Source: Sipunculus nudus (lineage: Eukaryota; Annelida; Sipuncula; Golfingiida; Sipunculidae). From it: a stretch of 64,000 nucleotides of DNA. Below the pieces are notes generated by a model. The model had not been told where the DNA came from. It ran no database searches and worked only from the letters and a program-made list of their open reading frames with translations. Shown one piece after another: positions 25,501 through 33,416 of this stretch. The DNA is taken from assembly GCA_026874595.1 (NCBI GenBank), contig CM049306.1, forward strand, positions 13,355,019-13,419,018, read 5' to 3'. The position numbers were made by a program, and so were the translations under genes. Numbering within the stretch: position 1 is the first letter of the stretch; each line of letters starts with the position of its first letter.

Positions 25501-28500
25501 TGGACAGGCCACTATAACCCATTCTCATAGCCACACGTGGAATCAAACCTGGGTCACCAGCGCTGAGCATTTTACCACTCAGCTGTCCAAAATTAATTTT
25601 AGGATGCCTTTGTTCAAGATAACTCAAATGTTTGTTGGCATTATTATTGGACCTTTTAATGAAAGGACTTCATCTTTTATTATTCTTAACATTTTGAAAA
25701 AAAAAAATCTTATGGATATGTCAGCTTGAAAAAAAGCTTTCTAGCTGAAGTCTTTCAGTTTGTGTAAACAGATTAACTACAGGCCAAGATTCAGTCTGTA
25801 TCTATAAATAGCTTGGCAGACTGCCAACTATTTCAGATTTGGCAACAGGCCAAAGGTCAATCTTGATTTATTTATAGCTTTGGCAGACTGCCAACTGTGT
25901 CGGATTATGCAACAGATCAAGAGTTCACTCAGTGGAACCAGGTGCAGGTCAAGGGACCACTCAGTGCAGTAGCTGGAGCTAGCAATTCCTTCCATTTCAC
26001 TGGGGCAACTGTCTTTCACACCTAATCCTGGCTAGCACAGTGCACCTGCCTCAAGAGAAGTTTAATGTATTAGCCTCATATTTTGACCTGTCCATGCATA
26101 TTTGATAGCCTTCTTATTCATAAGACTGGTGAAACCACCTACAGTGACCTTTGCACTGCATATGTGACTGCTTATTTCTCAGGAGAGATTTGGTATAATA
26201 GCCTTTGGTATGTGCATATTTATACATATCAGATAGCTTTGTTGTACATACAAGCCTGGATGCGCCACCTACAATAATTAAGGCACAGTGTATGTCCTTG
26301 CTTATTTCTCAGGAGGGGTTTGATGTATCAGCCTAAAATTTGGCATATGTATACATGTCAGATAGCTTTAACATATACAAGACTGGTTGCACAACTACAT
26401 TTTTTTTGTGTTCAGTGCACACATGCCAGTATTTAAGCAGTGATGTTTGTGTAATTTTTTCATGGTCAAAATGTTTAGTACTTTCATTGTTCATATACAT
26501 GTTACACATGTACTTGAAAAAATTGGTCCAGCATTGAAGCATTATTCCTGGTATATATCCAGGTATTGATTGCACAGGTTCGCATTAGGCCTAAGGTCTT
26601 GTTTTTCTATTTTTTGCATTTTTTCCTTTATTTTTTAGATTGCCAAATTATACTATCAGATTCACAACTGTGGTTTCATGTTTTCTGAAATTTTGTGTGT
26701 TTATTAGGTTCCCACTTGAATAAGTGGATGCCCTATATTAATCATGTACCCTGTCCGTCTGTTTGTCTGTTCATCTTCCTGTACTTGTTTTTTTTATGAC
26801 AACTTCAGTTTGGATTAACATATGGATATCAAACTTGAATTATATATGGTCCACCTCTAATTTAAGAACTCTGTTGATATTTGGGTTTCTAGGCCAAAGG
26901 TCTGAGGACCCACTTTGTTAAAAAAGATTGTGGATGCATTTAAACCGAACTTTTCATCCTTAACTTCCGTCTTCCACATGGCACACCTGTCAAAGGTCTC
27001 AGGACCCACTTTGTTAAAAAGATTGTGGATGCATTTAAACCAAACTTTTCATTTTAAACCTTCTGTCTTTCACATGGCACACCTGATTTTGATTTTTGGT
27101 ACTAAAGGTCAAAGGTCAAGTTCACAGGGCCCATCCATTCACAAATCAGTTTATGGATGATGACTTCAGTATCGGTTGACAGGCTGGCCTCAAACTGATC
27201 ACAAGACCCTTATTTTGAAAAAGCTCATAAACATACCCTTATAGACAAATTCAGCTGAGTGTGGAGACCCTTCAGTACTTGGTTTTGTTAATGCTAATTA
27301 ATAAAACTTGCTACCAAAAGTAGTGAAGGTAGGCGCCAGGGTAGTGTCACCTTGTGTGTGTATAAAAGACTAATGCTGATGTGCCAACTGAAATCATATG
27401 ACACGCCAAACCTTATGTAATTGGCTCGTGATCATGAGATATTCAGATATCTTACAAATCTGCCACTTGAAACACTGTTAAAGTAGTTTAAACAAATAAC
27501 GTTTAGCCTTTTATATAAAAATTAGATTGATAATATATATGTAAGAAAGTAAGATAAATTTCAGAATGCAAACTTACTTCCTTAAATGCCCATTTTATTG
27601 TATAAGATGCATGTGGGTTCATACAAAATTCCCCAGTTTGTTAATGACATTATTCTAATATATTATGCATATTCTATTAGGATTTTTAGCTCAGCTGACT
27701 ATAAGTCATCTGAGCTATAGTCATGGTCCATTGTCAGTCGTCCGTCCGTCTGTCGTGCCGTCTGTCCGTCCGTCCGTCCGTCCGTCTGGATGTCCGTCCG
27801 TAAGACTGGCACGTTTCGACACCGTTGGTTCTACAAATCTGAATTTCGGCATACAGTTAGATGTCCCCATAATCTCCTACCATGCCAAAAATTGGGTCAA
27901 TAGGACTTCGTTCCTTTGAGATATTAAGGAAAAACCTCAATTTTTTATTAGAAATCTATTTTCACACTTCAGGACTGCCTAATATCAAAACCACTCATCT
28001 GGTTTTCTTCATATTTACCATAAATATTCCTCTATATAGTTCCTATGTACATGCCAGATATTAAGTCAGTATTATATAATTTAGAAAAGTTATGGGCCCA
28101 AACATAATGGACTTTGTAAAAAAATCAGGAAGATATTTGGTCACTTAAGACCAAAAGTGTTAAAGGTAGGGACTTTTTTTTCAGTAATACAACTTTAATT
28201 AATAAAAATTGAATTGTATACCAAAAATTAGATCAAAATTTGTTAAATTTTTTTAAACATGGCAAAAATATAAAATTGGTACCTTAAATTTTGCCCAACT
28301 TTGGCCATGGCACGTTTTTTTCCTGTAAGTACTGTGGGTTTAATTTTCACACCATGTATACATAAGGATTTAATCTGTAAAAATCTGAAATTTGAAAATA
28401 AAAGCTGCAAAATTAGGCTAGTTATTGAATTTTTTTGGAGGCTCTTGTTGTATTCCCTTACATTGTCAGGCAGTCCAATTTTAGATGTCCCCAAAATCTC

Positions 28501-31500
28501 CTACCATACCGAAAATTGGGTCATTAGGACTTTGTTCCTTTGAGATATTAAGGAAAAAAAACTCTGTTTTCCATAAAAAAAAGCTATTGTTACACTTCAA
28601 GGCTGCCTAATATCAAAACCACTGATCTGTTTTTGATCGTATTTAGTAATCACATTCTTTTATACATTTTCTATGAACATACCAAAAATTAGGTCAGTAT
28701 TGGGTATTATTTTGAAGTTATGGGCCAAAACATAATGCAATTTTTTAAAAAATCAGGAAATATATTTACTCACCTAACATGAGAATTGCTGAACCTAGAG
28801 ACTTTTTTTCAGGAATATAACTTTATTTAATCAAGATTCAATTGTTTACCCAAAATTAGATCTGAATTTTGCAAATTTTTTAAGTTATTAGCATAAATAA
28901 AAAATCAATACCTTAAATTTTGTCCAACTTTGGCATTGTTGATTTAATTTTCCCAGCATATATGCATAAGGATTTAATCTTTTAAAATCTGAACATTCAA
29001 AAGAAATTGATTGGAATGAATAGCTTTTATTCATGTTTTCATACACCATGTCAAGTGTTGTTTACATCTAGCCCACCTAGTAGTACAGCCTTCACTTGCA
29101 TTATGTAACCCACCCCAGGCAGCTTGCCTTGGCCCAGCTTGGCCACTACTAGCAGGCTTCCCCTCTGCCCTGCATTCATCCCCCCAGCTGGTGCATAAAC
29201 TAGATGAATGTTATAATTTTTCTGTATTTTATTTTATTCTTGGACATGCCACATTTTAGATTTTGTATTGAACCACCAGGGTTACAATGATTAAAGTGTA
29301 CATTTAATTGTGTCCATAAAGGGTTGTATTGCTGTGAAAGTGTGGATGTTCATGAGATAAGTAATTCCTTACTTCAGAAGAGTAAAAACTTCACCTGGTG
29401 TGAAATTGACTATTAATTCCAGTAATTAATTAAAACTGGGATAGTAATAAGCACAATGATATGGTTTGTCCCTCATTCAACCAACAGTGTGTATACTTTA
29501 TTTGAAAAGATGTTTTATTTTATCAAATTTACTTTTATTTTATTTTAATGAATAAAATTAAGCATGTCCTGAAAACTCCAATGTGCAAAACTTTTTAATA
29601 GTGATTCAAGGAATATTCTTGTAGATGCCATGTTGTGGCATTATTTTCTTTTAAAATCAGTTTAAACATTTATGATTTAAAAATAATAAAATATATGTGT
29701 ATGCATAATATGACCCAATTTTTTTACTCTGTATATATAATGATTGCAACTTTTGCAACAAATTTAATATTTTAACTTATATTTTCAGGTTTTTTAATTA
29801 AAAATTTATAAACCTGTAAATAAAAAAATGATTCAGATAAAAACTTCTTAATGGAAAAAGTGGATCTGCTTAAAAAATAGGATTATATATAAACTTAAAT
29901 GCATTATTCTCTTGAAAGTAAAATAAAGGTATTAGTCCATTCTGTCCACTTGCCTGTCCATCTGTAAATTTTCGTATGCAACACAGTATCTCAAAACTTT
30001 TACTGTTTTTCTTCATGACAGTCTTGTCAGAGTATTAGTTTGCAATCATATATTTAGAACTTTACTATAACAAAGTAGGAGGGCCCCTTTCCTCTTAGCT
30101 TTTCATATTCTTATATAAATGAAAAACATTACAATAGAATATTTCTACATCCACCTTCGTGCTGCCCTCATTTTTCCCTTCTCCGAACCCCATCCCAAAG
30201 GTAGCCATAGTAAGCAAGAACACGATGAATCAGATATATTCATACTTTAATATTTTGTATAACTATTCGTCCATAGGTACCTATGTACATGCCAGAAATT
30301 ATGTCAGTATTGTGTAATATGTAGACATAGTGGGCATCACAATAATGTACCTTGTCAAGACTAAAGAGATATTGTGTCATACAGTCACATATTCATAAAT
30401 CACTTTCTTCAGCATAGTTAATCATAACATCATATCTGTCAAATTGAACGCTTGCAGACTACCATACACTTTAGATCCTTCAACAAATAGCCTTATCATC
30501 ATTCTACTACTGCTTATTACTGCTGTCATTGCATTCATATTTGCTCAAATATATCACAATTTTCAACCCCTCCTAAATAATGAAAAATATCCACTTTATT
30601 TGACTCTATTAATCCATCAGTCAGGTAATTTCATTTATCATTTACTCACATATTACATTACATTCCTTTATAATAGCCTAACATGCACATTATATTCATA
30701 AGCTTTATCGACTCGATATAGTATCACAGTGGAGAAACATTTATAGTCCAATCACGATCAGCTGAGCGCCGTGACCCATGGGTCCCTTGTTATGGTAGTA
30801 ATCATATAGGACTCGTTGAATATCATTAATATAGGGCTGTACTGAATTTTCACCAAGTATTTTAGACTGATCTAAGTTAGAGGAATTCAAAAACAGAGTT
30901 TTAAGATATTCAGTGTAAACATCTCAGAGGTATAAATCATGTGTGTAAAGTAGTATCTCTTAGACAAACAGTTCTAATCATTCTGTGGGACATAGCCTTG
31001 TTCTGGAGCCATTGCACAGTGGAACAACATGTCCAAGAGCTAAGAGAGCTTTAAAAAATATAAAATAGTGAACTAGAAATCTGAATTCTAAGGAATGCAA
31101 GCCTCTGTTATGGAGGGGGGTGATCCCTATTGTGGTATGCTCCCCAACCTGTGTTTGCATTCACTTATTCAGCGCATGTTCCCGGGTTTATTGGTGCATA
31201 AGTGACTGTACATTTGTGAATATTCCTTGATGTTATTCCTGAATCCGGAGTTATTTTGTGCACAAACAAACACAAACTCACACACACAGGATCAGGGATG
31301 AACACATACCCTCAGAGCTCCGGGCAGAGGCAATAGCAAACAGTCCTTCAAAGGGTAACTCTCATGTTTATATGTCGTTCGCCCGGAGGTTACTCAAACT
31401 GGATTTAGGGTGAACGATTTTTGTTCACTTAAATTTCCTAGACAAAGCTATGGAAATTGATGATATTTATAAATATTTCTCGCAGAAAAAAAATATCCTG

Positions 31501-32634
31501 AATATTTTCTTTCAATTTAACCGGTCACTTTGAGTTCACTTTCCCAATGTGTACCCTTTGCATGCAGAACAACGGGGCTTAACCACATATTAACACTAAG
31601 CAATTCATGGCATAATACAGCAGGGTACCAGTCTATGCTGTTTCAAGATTTGCTTCAGTCCCCCAGGATTATATGGTATAGAGACCGCCGTATAGGGAGA
31701 GTGTTTGTGTGCTGGAATAGCCAAAAGAAACTGGTTTGTTCTCAAATGCTGTTCTGACAAACTTTGTAACAATGACACATTCCCTTGCTTTAATTTCCCA
31801 TGAAAATCGGCAGTTGCATGAGTTTGTATGCATTCCCGTATGATAATTAAATAGGAAAAAGTGCAGTCTTAATTTTCAGCATTTACACAAATTTATAAGG
31901 CATAGGGGAGGCAGCTTTCATCTGTCTGATTTGCTTGTACAAGCTGGTGCACTTGTTTTACGTATAGCTCTTTTTAATTTTAAATAAAACCAGCTACTAC
32001 TTTATTAGCATGCTTTAGAGTTACACATATCGGGTGGGTACCGATACATGTTATGTAAGACCCAACTATATGCTTAATTCTGGCAATTTAAGGAGTATTT
32101 CTACCCTGTTGACAGTTTATTGAATAAACGGTGTAAGACTTATTTTTTTTTAATTAAATCTTTATTTCTAACTTTAAGTTATCACAATCACTGACTTAAT
32201 CACATATATTTGCTTGTTGGGGTTCAGTGAGTTGAATGTTTCAAGCTGATGTGATCTGAAACTTGGAATAGGTTTCCCAAACAAAATGGGTTACCCCATT
32301 TCAAAATTGGGTACCCCGAAAATGGGTTACCCAAATTTGAAATTTCGCCATGCCTGTGTGTGTGATTTTCTGTATTATATGTTCTTTGCTTGATATATCT
32401 CAGTGATTATTCTCTCTTTTTATACATTGCAGAAGGAAAAATACGGTGTTTCTACCACATGGGAAGAAAGTTGTTGAATATATGGTTGAGAATGAAGGAC
32501 TACAGAAATTTGAGAGACAATGGAGGGAGTACTTTTTGGAGACCATGAAACCTCAGCACATGCCAAAGATGTGGTCAGTCTCCCACAACCATGACCGCTT
32601 AGAAGATCTCAATAACAGTATCAGTCAGACATAG
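10512..32634 (+). CDS. EXD2: EXD2, 3'-5' exonuclease domain-containing protein 2 (11 coding exons)
   Basis: Coding exons: 10512-10554, 15180-15334, 15826-15983, 16700-16825, 17783-17891, 18306-18491, 20718-20892, 21485-21650, 22552-22752, 23062-23193, 32433-32634; all junctions are GT-AG and keep frame, giving 1653 nt (550 residues plus stop; the human protein is about 620). Residues 6-27 form a hydrophobic segment followed by NKKKRSK, matching the outer-mitochondrial-membrane anchor known for EXD2. Residues 60-215 are the RNase D-like DEDDy exonuclease: D71 and E73 in GFDCEWE, D130 in CTDDANKL, Y200 and D204 in YAAQD, so activity is expected to be intact. Residues 352-395 show CVVC, VPHEYR and LLCLPCH, an HNH-like Cys/His zinc pattern. 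The C-terminus carries W(R)EYFLETMKPQHMPKMWSV, strongly conserved in the family. EXD2 is known as a metal-dependent exonuclease linked to mitochondrial translation and to DNA end resection. The junction between exons 6 and 7 is the least certain. Confidence 0.95.
10855..10941 (+). repeat. 60-bp minisatellite, first block
   Basis: Two partial units of the family GGAAATAGTCTGATAGAGGA then GAGGTTGTGCTG...CCATCTACA. Other blocks are at 11398-11522 and 12061-12205. Confidence 0.7.
11398..11522 (+). repeat. 60-bp minisatellite, second block
   Basis: Two 60-bp units: CTGGTTGTGTTGCTTGTGCT, GCCATCTACAGG, AAATAGTCTGATAGAGGAGA, GGTTGTA. The array is broken by the inserted element at 11523 and resumes at 12061. 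Confidence 0.75.
11523..12060. mobile_element. 538-bp inverted-repeat element with 9-bp target duplication
   Basis: Ends are TAGACTGGTACCCTGCTCTATTA and (complement) TAGACTGGTACCCCGCTCTATTA; inverted similarity reaches inward about 110 bp, including ATAGAGACRGGCGTACAACG. Flanked by GGAGAGGTT at 11514-11522 and 12061-12069. Long inverted repeats plus 9 bp suggest a Mutator-like MITE, but GGAGAGGTT is also part of the host minisatellite, so the duplication is slightly ambiguous. Confidence 0.75.
12061..12205 (+). repeat. 60-bp minisatellite, third block
   Basis: Continues the 11398-11522 array after the insertion, with two more diverged units (GTGCTGCCATCTACAGGG and GTGCTGCCCCCTACAGGG). Confidence 0.7.
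12786..13231. other. EXD2 intron 1, no feature recognised
   Basis: AT-rich intronic sequence between two dispersed elements; nothing recognisable. Confidence 0.4.
13232..14668 (+). repeat. Family-1 dispersed element, copy B
   Basis: Starts TTTTTAGCTCAGCAGACTAT then AAGTCATCTGAGCTATAGTC. The part from about 13357 to 14665 is a long, collinear direct repeat of 28480-29795, including the rare GC-rich stretch CTTGGCCACTACTAGCAGGC. It ends where another start motif appears at 14669. Confidence 0.75.
14669..15110 (+). repeat. Truncated family-1 start plus GACCTTGACCT-type repeat
   Basis: TTTTTAGCTCAGCTGACTAT is followed by text resembling 43835-44270 (GACTGGTGACCC, AAGGTCAAATCTGC, CACCAATATCTC). 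A composite or internally deleted copy. Confidence 0.5.
15180..15334 (+). CDS. EXD2: EXD2 coding exon 2
   Basis: Acceptor TGATTTCAG, donor AAA|GTGTGT. It completes the membrane segment (AVVGVHMLWLMYV), supplies the basic NKKKRSK stop-transfer patch and enters the exonuclease domain (VEEWEEICPRLLEQV). 155 nt, phase 1 to phase 0. The donor lacks the usual A at +3 but no alternative keeps frame. Confidence 0.92.
15335..15825 (+). other. EXD2 intron 2
   Basis: AT-rich intron; no repeat signature recognised. Confidence 0.6.
15826..15983 (+). CDS. EXD2: EXD2 coding exon 3 (exonuclease motif I)
   Basis: Begins directly with VLGFDCEWE, the motif I strand with catalytic D71 and E73, then KVALLQLAT and the CVLVQM strand. 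Acceptor TTGTCACAG, donor AA|GTAAGT, phase 0 to 2. The match to the EXD2/WRN-type exonuclease fold is unambiguous. Confidence 0.95.
15984..16699 (+). other. EXD2 intron 3
   Basis: AT-rich intron; no repeat signature recognised. Confidence 0.6.
16700..16825 (+). CDS. EXD2: EXD2 coding exon 4 (exonuclease motif II)
   Basis: Encodes KIFKVGVACTDDANKLQNDY, which contains motif II with D130, then the SGCVDLRNLA strand. Acceptor TTGGTTTTAG, donor GG|GTAAGT, phase 2 to 2. Confidence 0.95.
16885..17664 (+). repeat. Family-2 dispersed element in EXD2 intron 4
   Basis: Contains a GGAGCTAGCATTACCAAATT box (also at 24258), then three units of about 120 bp with ACACAAGACTGGTGGCACCA-like boxes, and ends TTCACATTAGGCCTGTAGGC then CTTGTTT. 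The AGGCCTGTAGGCCT end can fold as a hairpin. Confidence 0.7.
17783..17891 (+). CDS. EXD2: EXD2 coding exon 5
   Basis: Encodes GNYGLKSLAYKVL and CSKWEAEELSPEQ, the conserved GLxSL helix and the CSNWxxxxLxxxQ stretch that precedes motif III in EXD2. Acceptor ATATATTCCAG, donor CAG|GTAAGT, phase 2 to 0. Confidence 0.94.
18306..18491 (+). CDS. EXD2: EXD2 coding exon 6 (exonuclease motif III)
   Basis: Opens with IKYAAQDAVVAMEIFLQLV, motif III with catalytic Y200 and D204. The following part (FWQKAKTMCQGIVDCNF, then KRGQSQK) corresponds to the end of the nuclease domain and the start of a variable linker. Acceptor ATTTGTAG, donor AAG|GTGTGG; reading on would meet TAG within six codons, so the donor must lie here. 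The linker is shorter than in vertebrates. Confidence 0.88.
18960..20440 (+). repeat. Cluster of diverged dispersed repeats in EXD2 intron 6
   Basis: Two halves repeat each other: GGGTCATGACCTTTATTAGG near 19193 and GGGTCATGACCTTTCCTTTG near 19523, CCATCATTGCCACTTGACAG near 19402 and its near-copy near 19732. Units with GACAGGTGGCGCCACCTGCC (19982) and GATTGGTGGCGCCACTTACC (20260) follow. Confidence 0.6.
20718..20892 (+). CDS. EXD2: EXD2 coding exon 7 (post-nuclease domain)
   Basis: Encodes SYSARTKPLYYNCQLQAPDG, then QTLCTCDLKKANWYLD, matching the EXD2 block after the linker (YSARKSPLY-type, LCTCD, WYLD). The left edge is inferred: ATTACAG at 20711-20717 restores phase 0 with exon 6; AAAG at 20738 would also do so and give a protein seven residues shorter. 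Donor GGAG|GTCAGT. The surrounding intron is filled by dispersed repeats. Confidence 0.85.
20893..21484 (+). other. EXD2 intron 7
   Basis: AT-rich intron ending in a long T tract before the exon 8 acceptor; no repeat recognised. Confidence 0.6.
21485..21650 (+). CDS. EXD2: EXD2 coding exon 8 (first Cys pair and VPHEYR)
   Basis: Encodes LNFEPAGRP, then ENICVVCGD and YIRKNIVPHEYR. C352 and C355 form the first CxxC and H369 sits in the HEY motif, an HNH-like arrangement completed in exon 9. Acceptor is a long T-rich tract ending TCAG (21484), donor AA|GTGAGT, phase 1 to 2. Confidence 0.94.
21651..22256 (+). other. EXD2 intron 8, unique part
   Basis: AT-rich; no feature seen before the 37-bp array. 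Confidence 0.6.
22257..22551 (+). repeat. 37-bp tandem array derived from the EXD2 exon 9 splice acceptor
   Basis: Eight units of 36-39 bp with consensus ATATTTTCCATCAGTAATGA then GGGACCATTTATTGCAG. The ninth unit is the start of coding exon 9 (22552-22583). Units next to the exon are closest to it; those at the left are more diverged. Most units end TTGCAG or TGCAG, so each carries a potential acceptor. Confidence 0.9.
22552..22752 (+). CDS. EXD2: EXD2 coding exon 9 (second Cys pair)
   Basis: The frame and the family pattern (RKxFPxxMKDHxSHDVxLLC) fix the acceptor at ATTGCAG|ATATTTT (22551), not at the nearer CGCAG (22565), which would shift the frame. It encodes KYFPAVMKDHLSHDVVLLC and LPCHQRSSIADGMM, giving C391, C394 and H395. 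Donor AA|GTAAGG. The first 32 nt are the last copy of a 37-bp tandem array lying in the intron. Confidence 0.93.
23062..23193 (+). CDS. EXD2: EXD2 coding exon 10
   Basis: Encodes KALMLNRQQIPDWRVLELET, then VDELTFDLIEEAASIDPK, the helical region near the C-terminus. Acceptor TCTGTAG, donor AA|GTGAGT, phase 2 to 2. It is followed by a 9.2-kb intron. Confidence 0.92.
25375..25590 (-). mobile_element. tRNA-derived SINE
   Basis: On the minus strand, GGACAGCTGAGTGGTAAAA is a pol III A-box region and GGTTTGATTCC a B box about 30 nt later. A CTCTGGTTTCCTCCACC stretch follows, a kind of central core seen in widespread metazoan SINEs, and the copy ends in an ATAAATAAC-type tail near 25380. Confidence 0.7.
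26040..26605 (+). repeat. Family-2 dispersed element in EXD2 intron 10
   Basis: Three to four units of about 130 bp beginning TCAAGAGAAGTTTAATGTAT and each carrying a CATAAGACTGGTGAAACCAC-like box, ending TTCGCATTAGGCCTAAGGTC then TTGTTTTT. Collinear with 17140-17664. Confidence 0.7.
26880..27165 (+). repeat. Units with nuclear-receptor-like AGGTCA motifs
   Basis: Two near-identical units (AAAGATTGTGGATGCATTTA) followed by a perfect DR1 sequence AGGTCAAAGGTCA at 27106-27118. Same unit type as 42900-43680. Confidence 0.6.
27683..30791 (+). repeat. Family-1 dispersed element, copy D, with CCGT microsatellite
   Basis: Starts TTTTTAGCTCAGCTGACTAT, has a CCGT microsatellite at about 27740-27800, and ends CAGCTGAGCGCCGTGACCCA then TGGGTCCCTTGTT near 30791. 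An internal second start region at about 28440 repeats the front half. 28480-29795 duplicates copy B. Confidence 0.75.
30792..32432 (+). other. Rest of EXD2 intron 10
   Basis: A 25-nt stretch at 31610-31634 (ATAATACAGCAGGGTACCAG then TCTA) matches the terminus of the 11523-12060 element and may be a solo end. 30985-31085 weakly resembles a retrotransposon C-terminus. GGGTTACCC-like repeats occur at 32280-32335. No exon seen. Confidence 0.4.
32433..32634 (+). CDS. EXD2: EXD2 last coding exon and stop
   Basis: Acceptor TATACATTGCAG, frame continued from exon 10. Encodes the conserved C-terminus with FERQWREYFLETMKPQHMPK and MWSVSHNHDRL, then ends at TAG (32632-32634). It closes the 550-residue product. 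Confidence 0.95.
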
Positions 32635-33416
32635 CACAGGAGACTGTGATGTAGACAGAAGATAGTCAGATACTTCCACCTAGAATCATTGGAAGAATCA
32701 CTGGTGATCATGGGAAACAAATGTGAAAGATGATTGATATCTTACCATAAATGTGATGCCTTCTGCAAGGTATGATCTAGATAAGGAACTATAAGCCAGA
32801 AATAGAATTAGATCAAGAGTTTCATATTGTGTTTATATTGATATATATCTTCAGGTACATCAGATAAAGGATTGTAAGCTACTTTCACTAAGAATCGTGG
32901 AAAGATTCACCAAGGATCATGGATAGAAATTGAAATATATGACTGACACCTTCATTAACATGTGATTTCTTCAACAAGATATGACCTAGATCAGTTATGA
33001 TCAATAACAATATGAAAATCTCCAATGGAAGATTGTGGTTAATAACTTTGGATATTTGGGTGAATGCAACTATGGATTGTATTTAATTAGGAGCACTAAG
33101 GAGAGAGTTAATAGTAGACTCAGGGATATACTTAAAGCTAAGTGCCACTATCATTTATGGAATTGATAATCAACTGAAACTTTTGTACTTCGTGCTTAAG
33201 ATTGATTCATGTTGAAAAATCAAACTGATCATGGGTGGTCACCATTCATTTTGGTTAGGTATCATCAGAAAACAAGATGGTGATCAACTGGCTTTTATGA
33301 TGGACTGAAAAAAAATCAGTTAAAGAATATGATAAGCTACAGAATTGCAGTTGAATGTTATTTGAAAACTATCATTAATAAAAGAAGCAAGCAATATCAT
33401 TTTTTTATGAAATAAA
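32635..33416 (+). other. EXD2: EXD2 3' UTR with poly(A) signals
   Basis: No long frame continues after the stop. Two AATAAA hexamers occur at 33377-33382 and 33411-33416 and are the first good poly(A) signals downstream. They lie inside or next to a potential stem between 33392-33406 and 33439-33453 (CAATATCATTTTTTT and its complement). UTR end is inferred. Confidence 0.55.

Larger units (their letters stand above)
23825..27275 (+). repeat. Composite family-1 element in EXD2 intron 10
   Basis: Starts TTTTTAGCTCAGCTGACTGA at about 23825 and ends ATTCAGCTGAGTGTGGAGAC near 27268. Inside are four boxes GGAGCTAGCATTACCAAATT-like (24258, 24548, 24688, 25001), a SINE, a family-2 copy and AGGTCAAAGGTCA-bearing units. 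Probably several insertions on one another. Confidence 0.55.

Noticed and set aside
27740-27800. CRISPR-like spacing of CCGT repeats
   Set aside because: Simple microsatellite in a eukaryotic dispersed element; no repeat-spacer structure.
30444-30701. 85-codon hydrophobic frame
   Set aside because: Within the family-1 repeat, AT-rich and low in complexity; no membrane-protein family recognised.
30985-31085. Possible second reverse-transcriptase C-terminal relic (QWNN motif)
   Set aside because: Only a few residues match and frames are broken; too weak to annotate.
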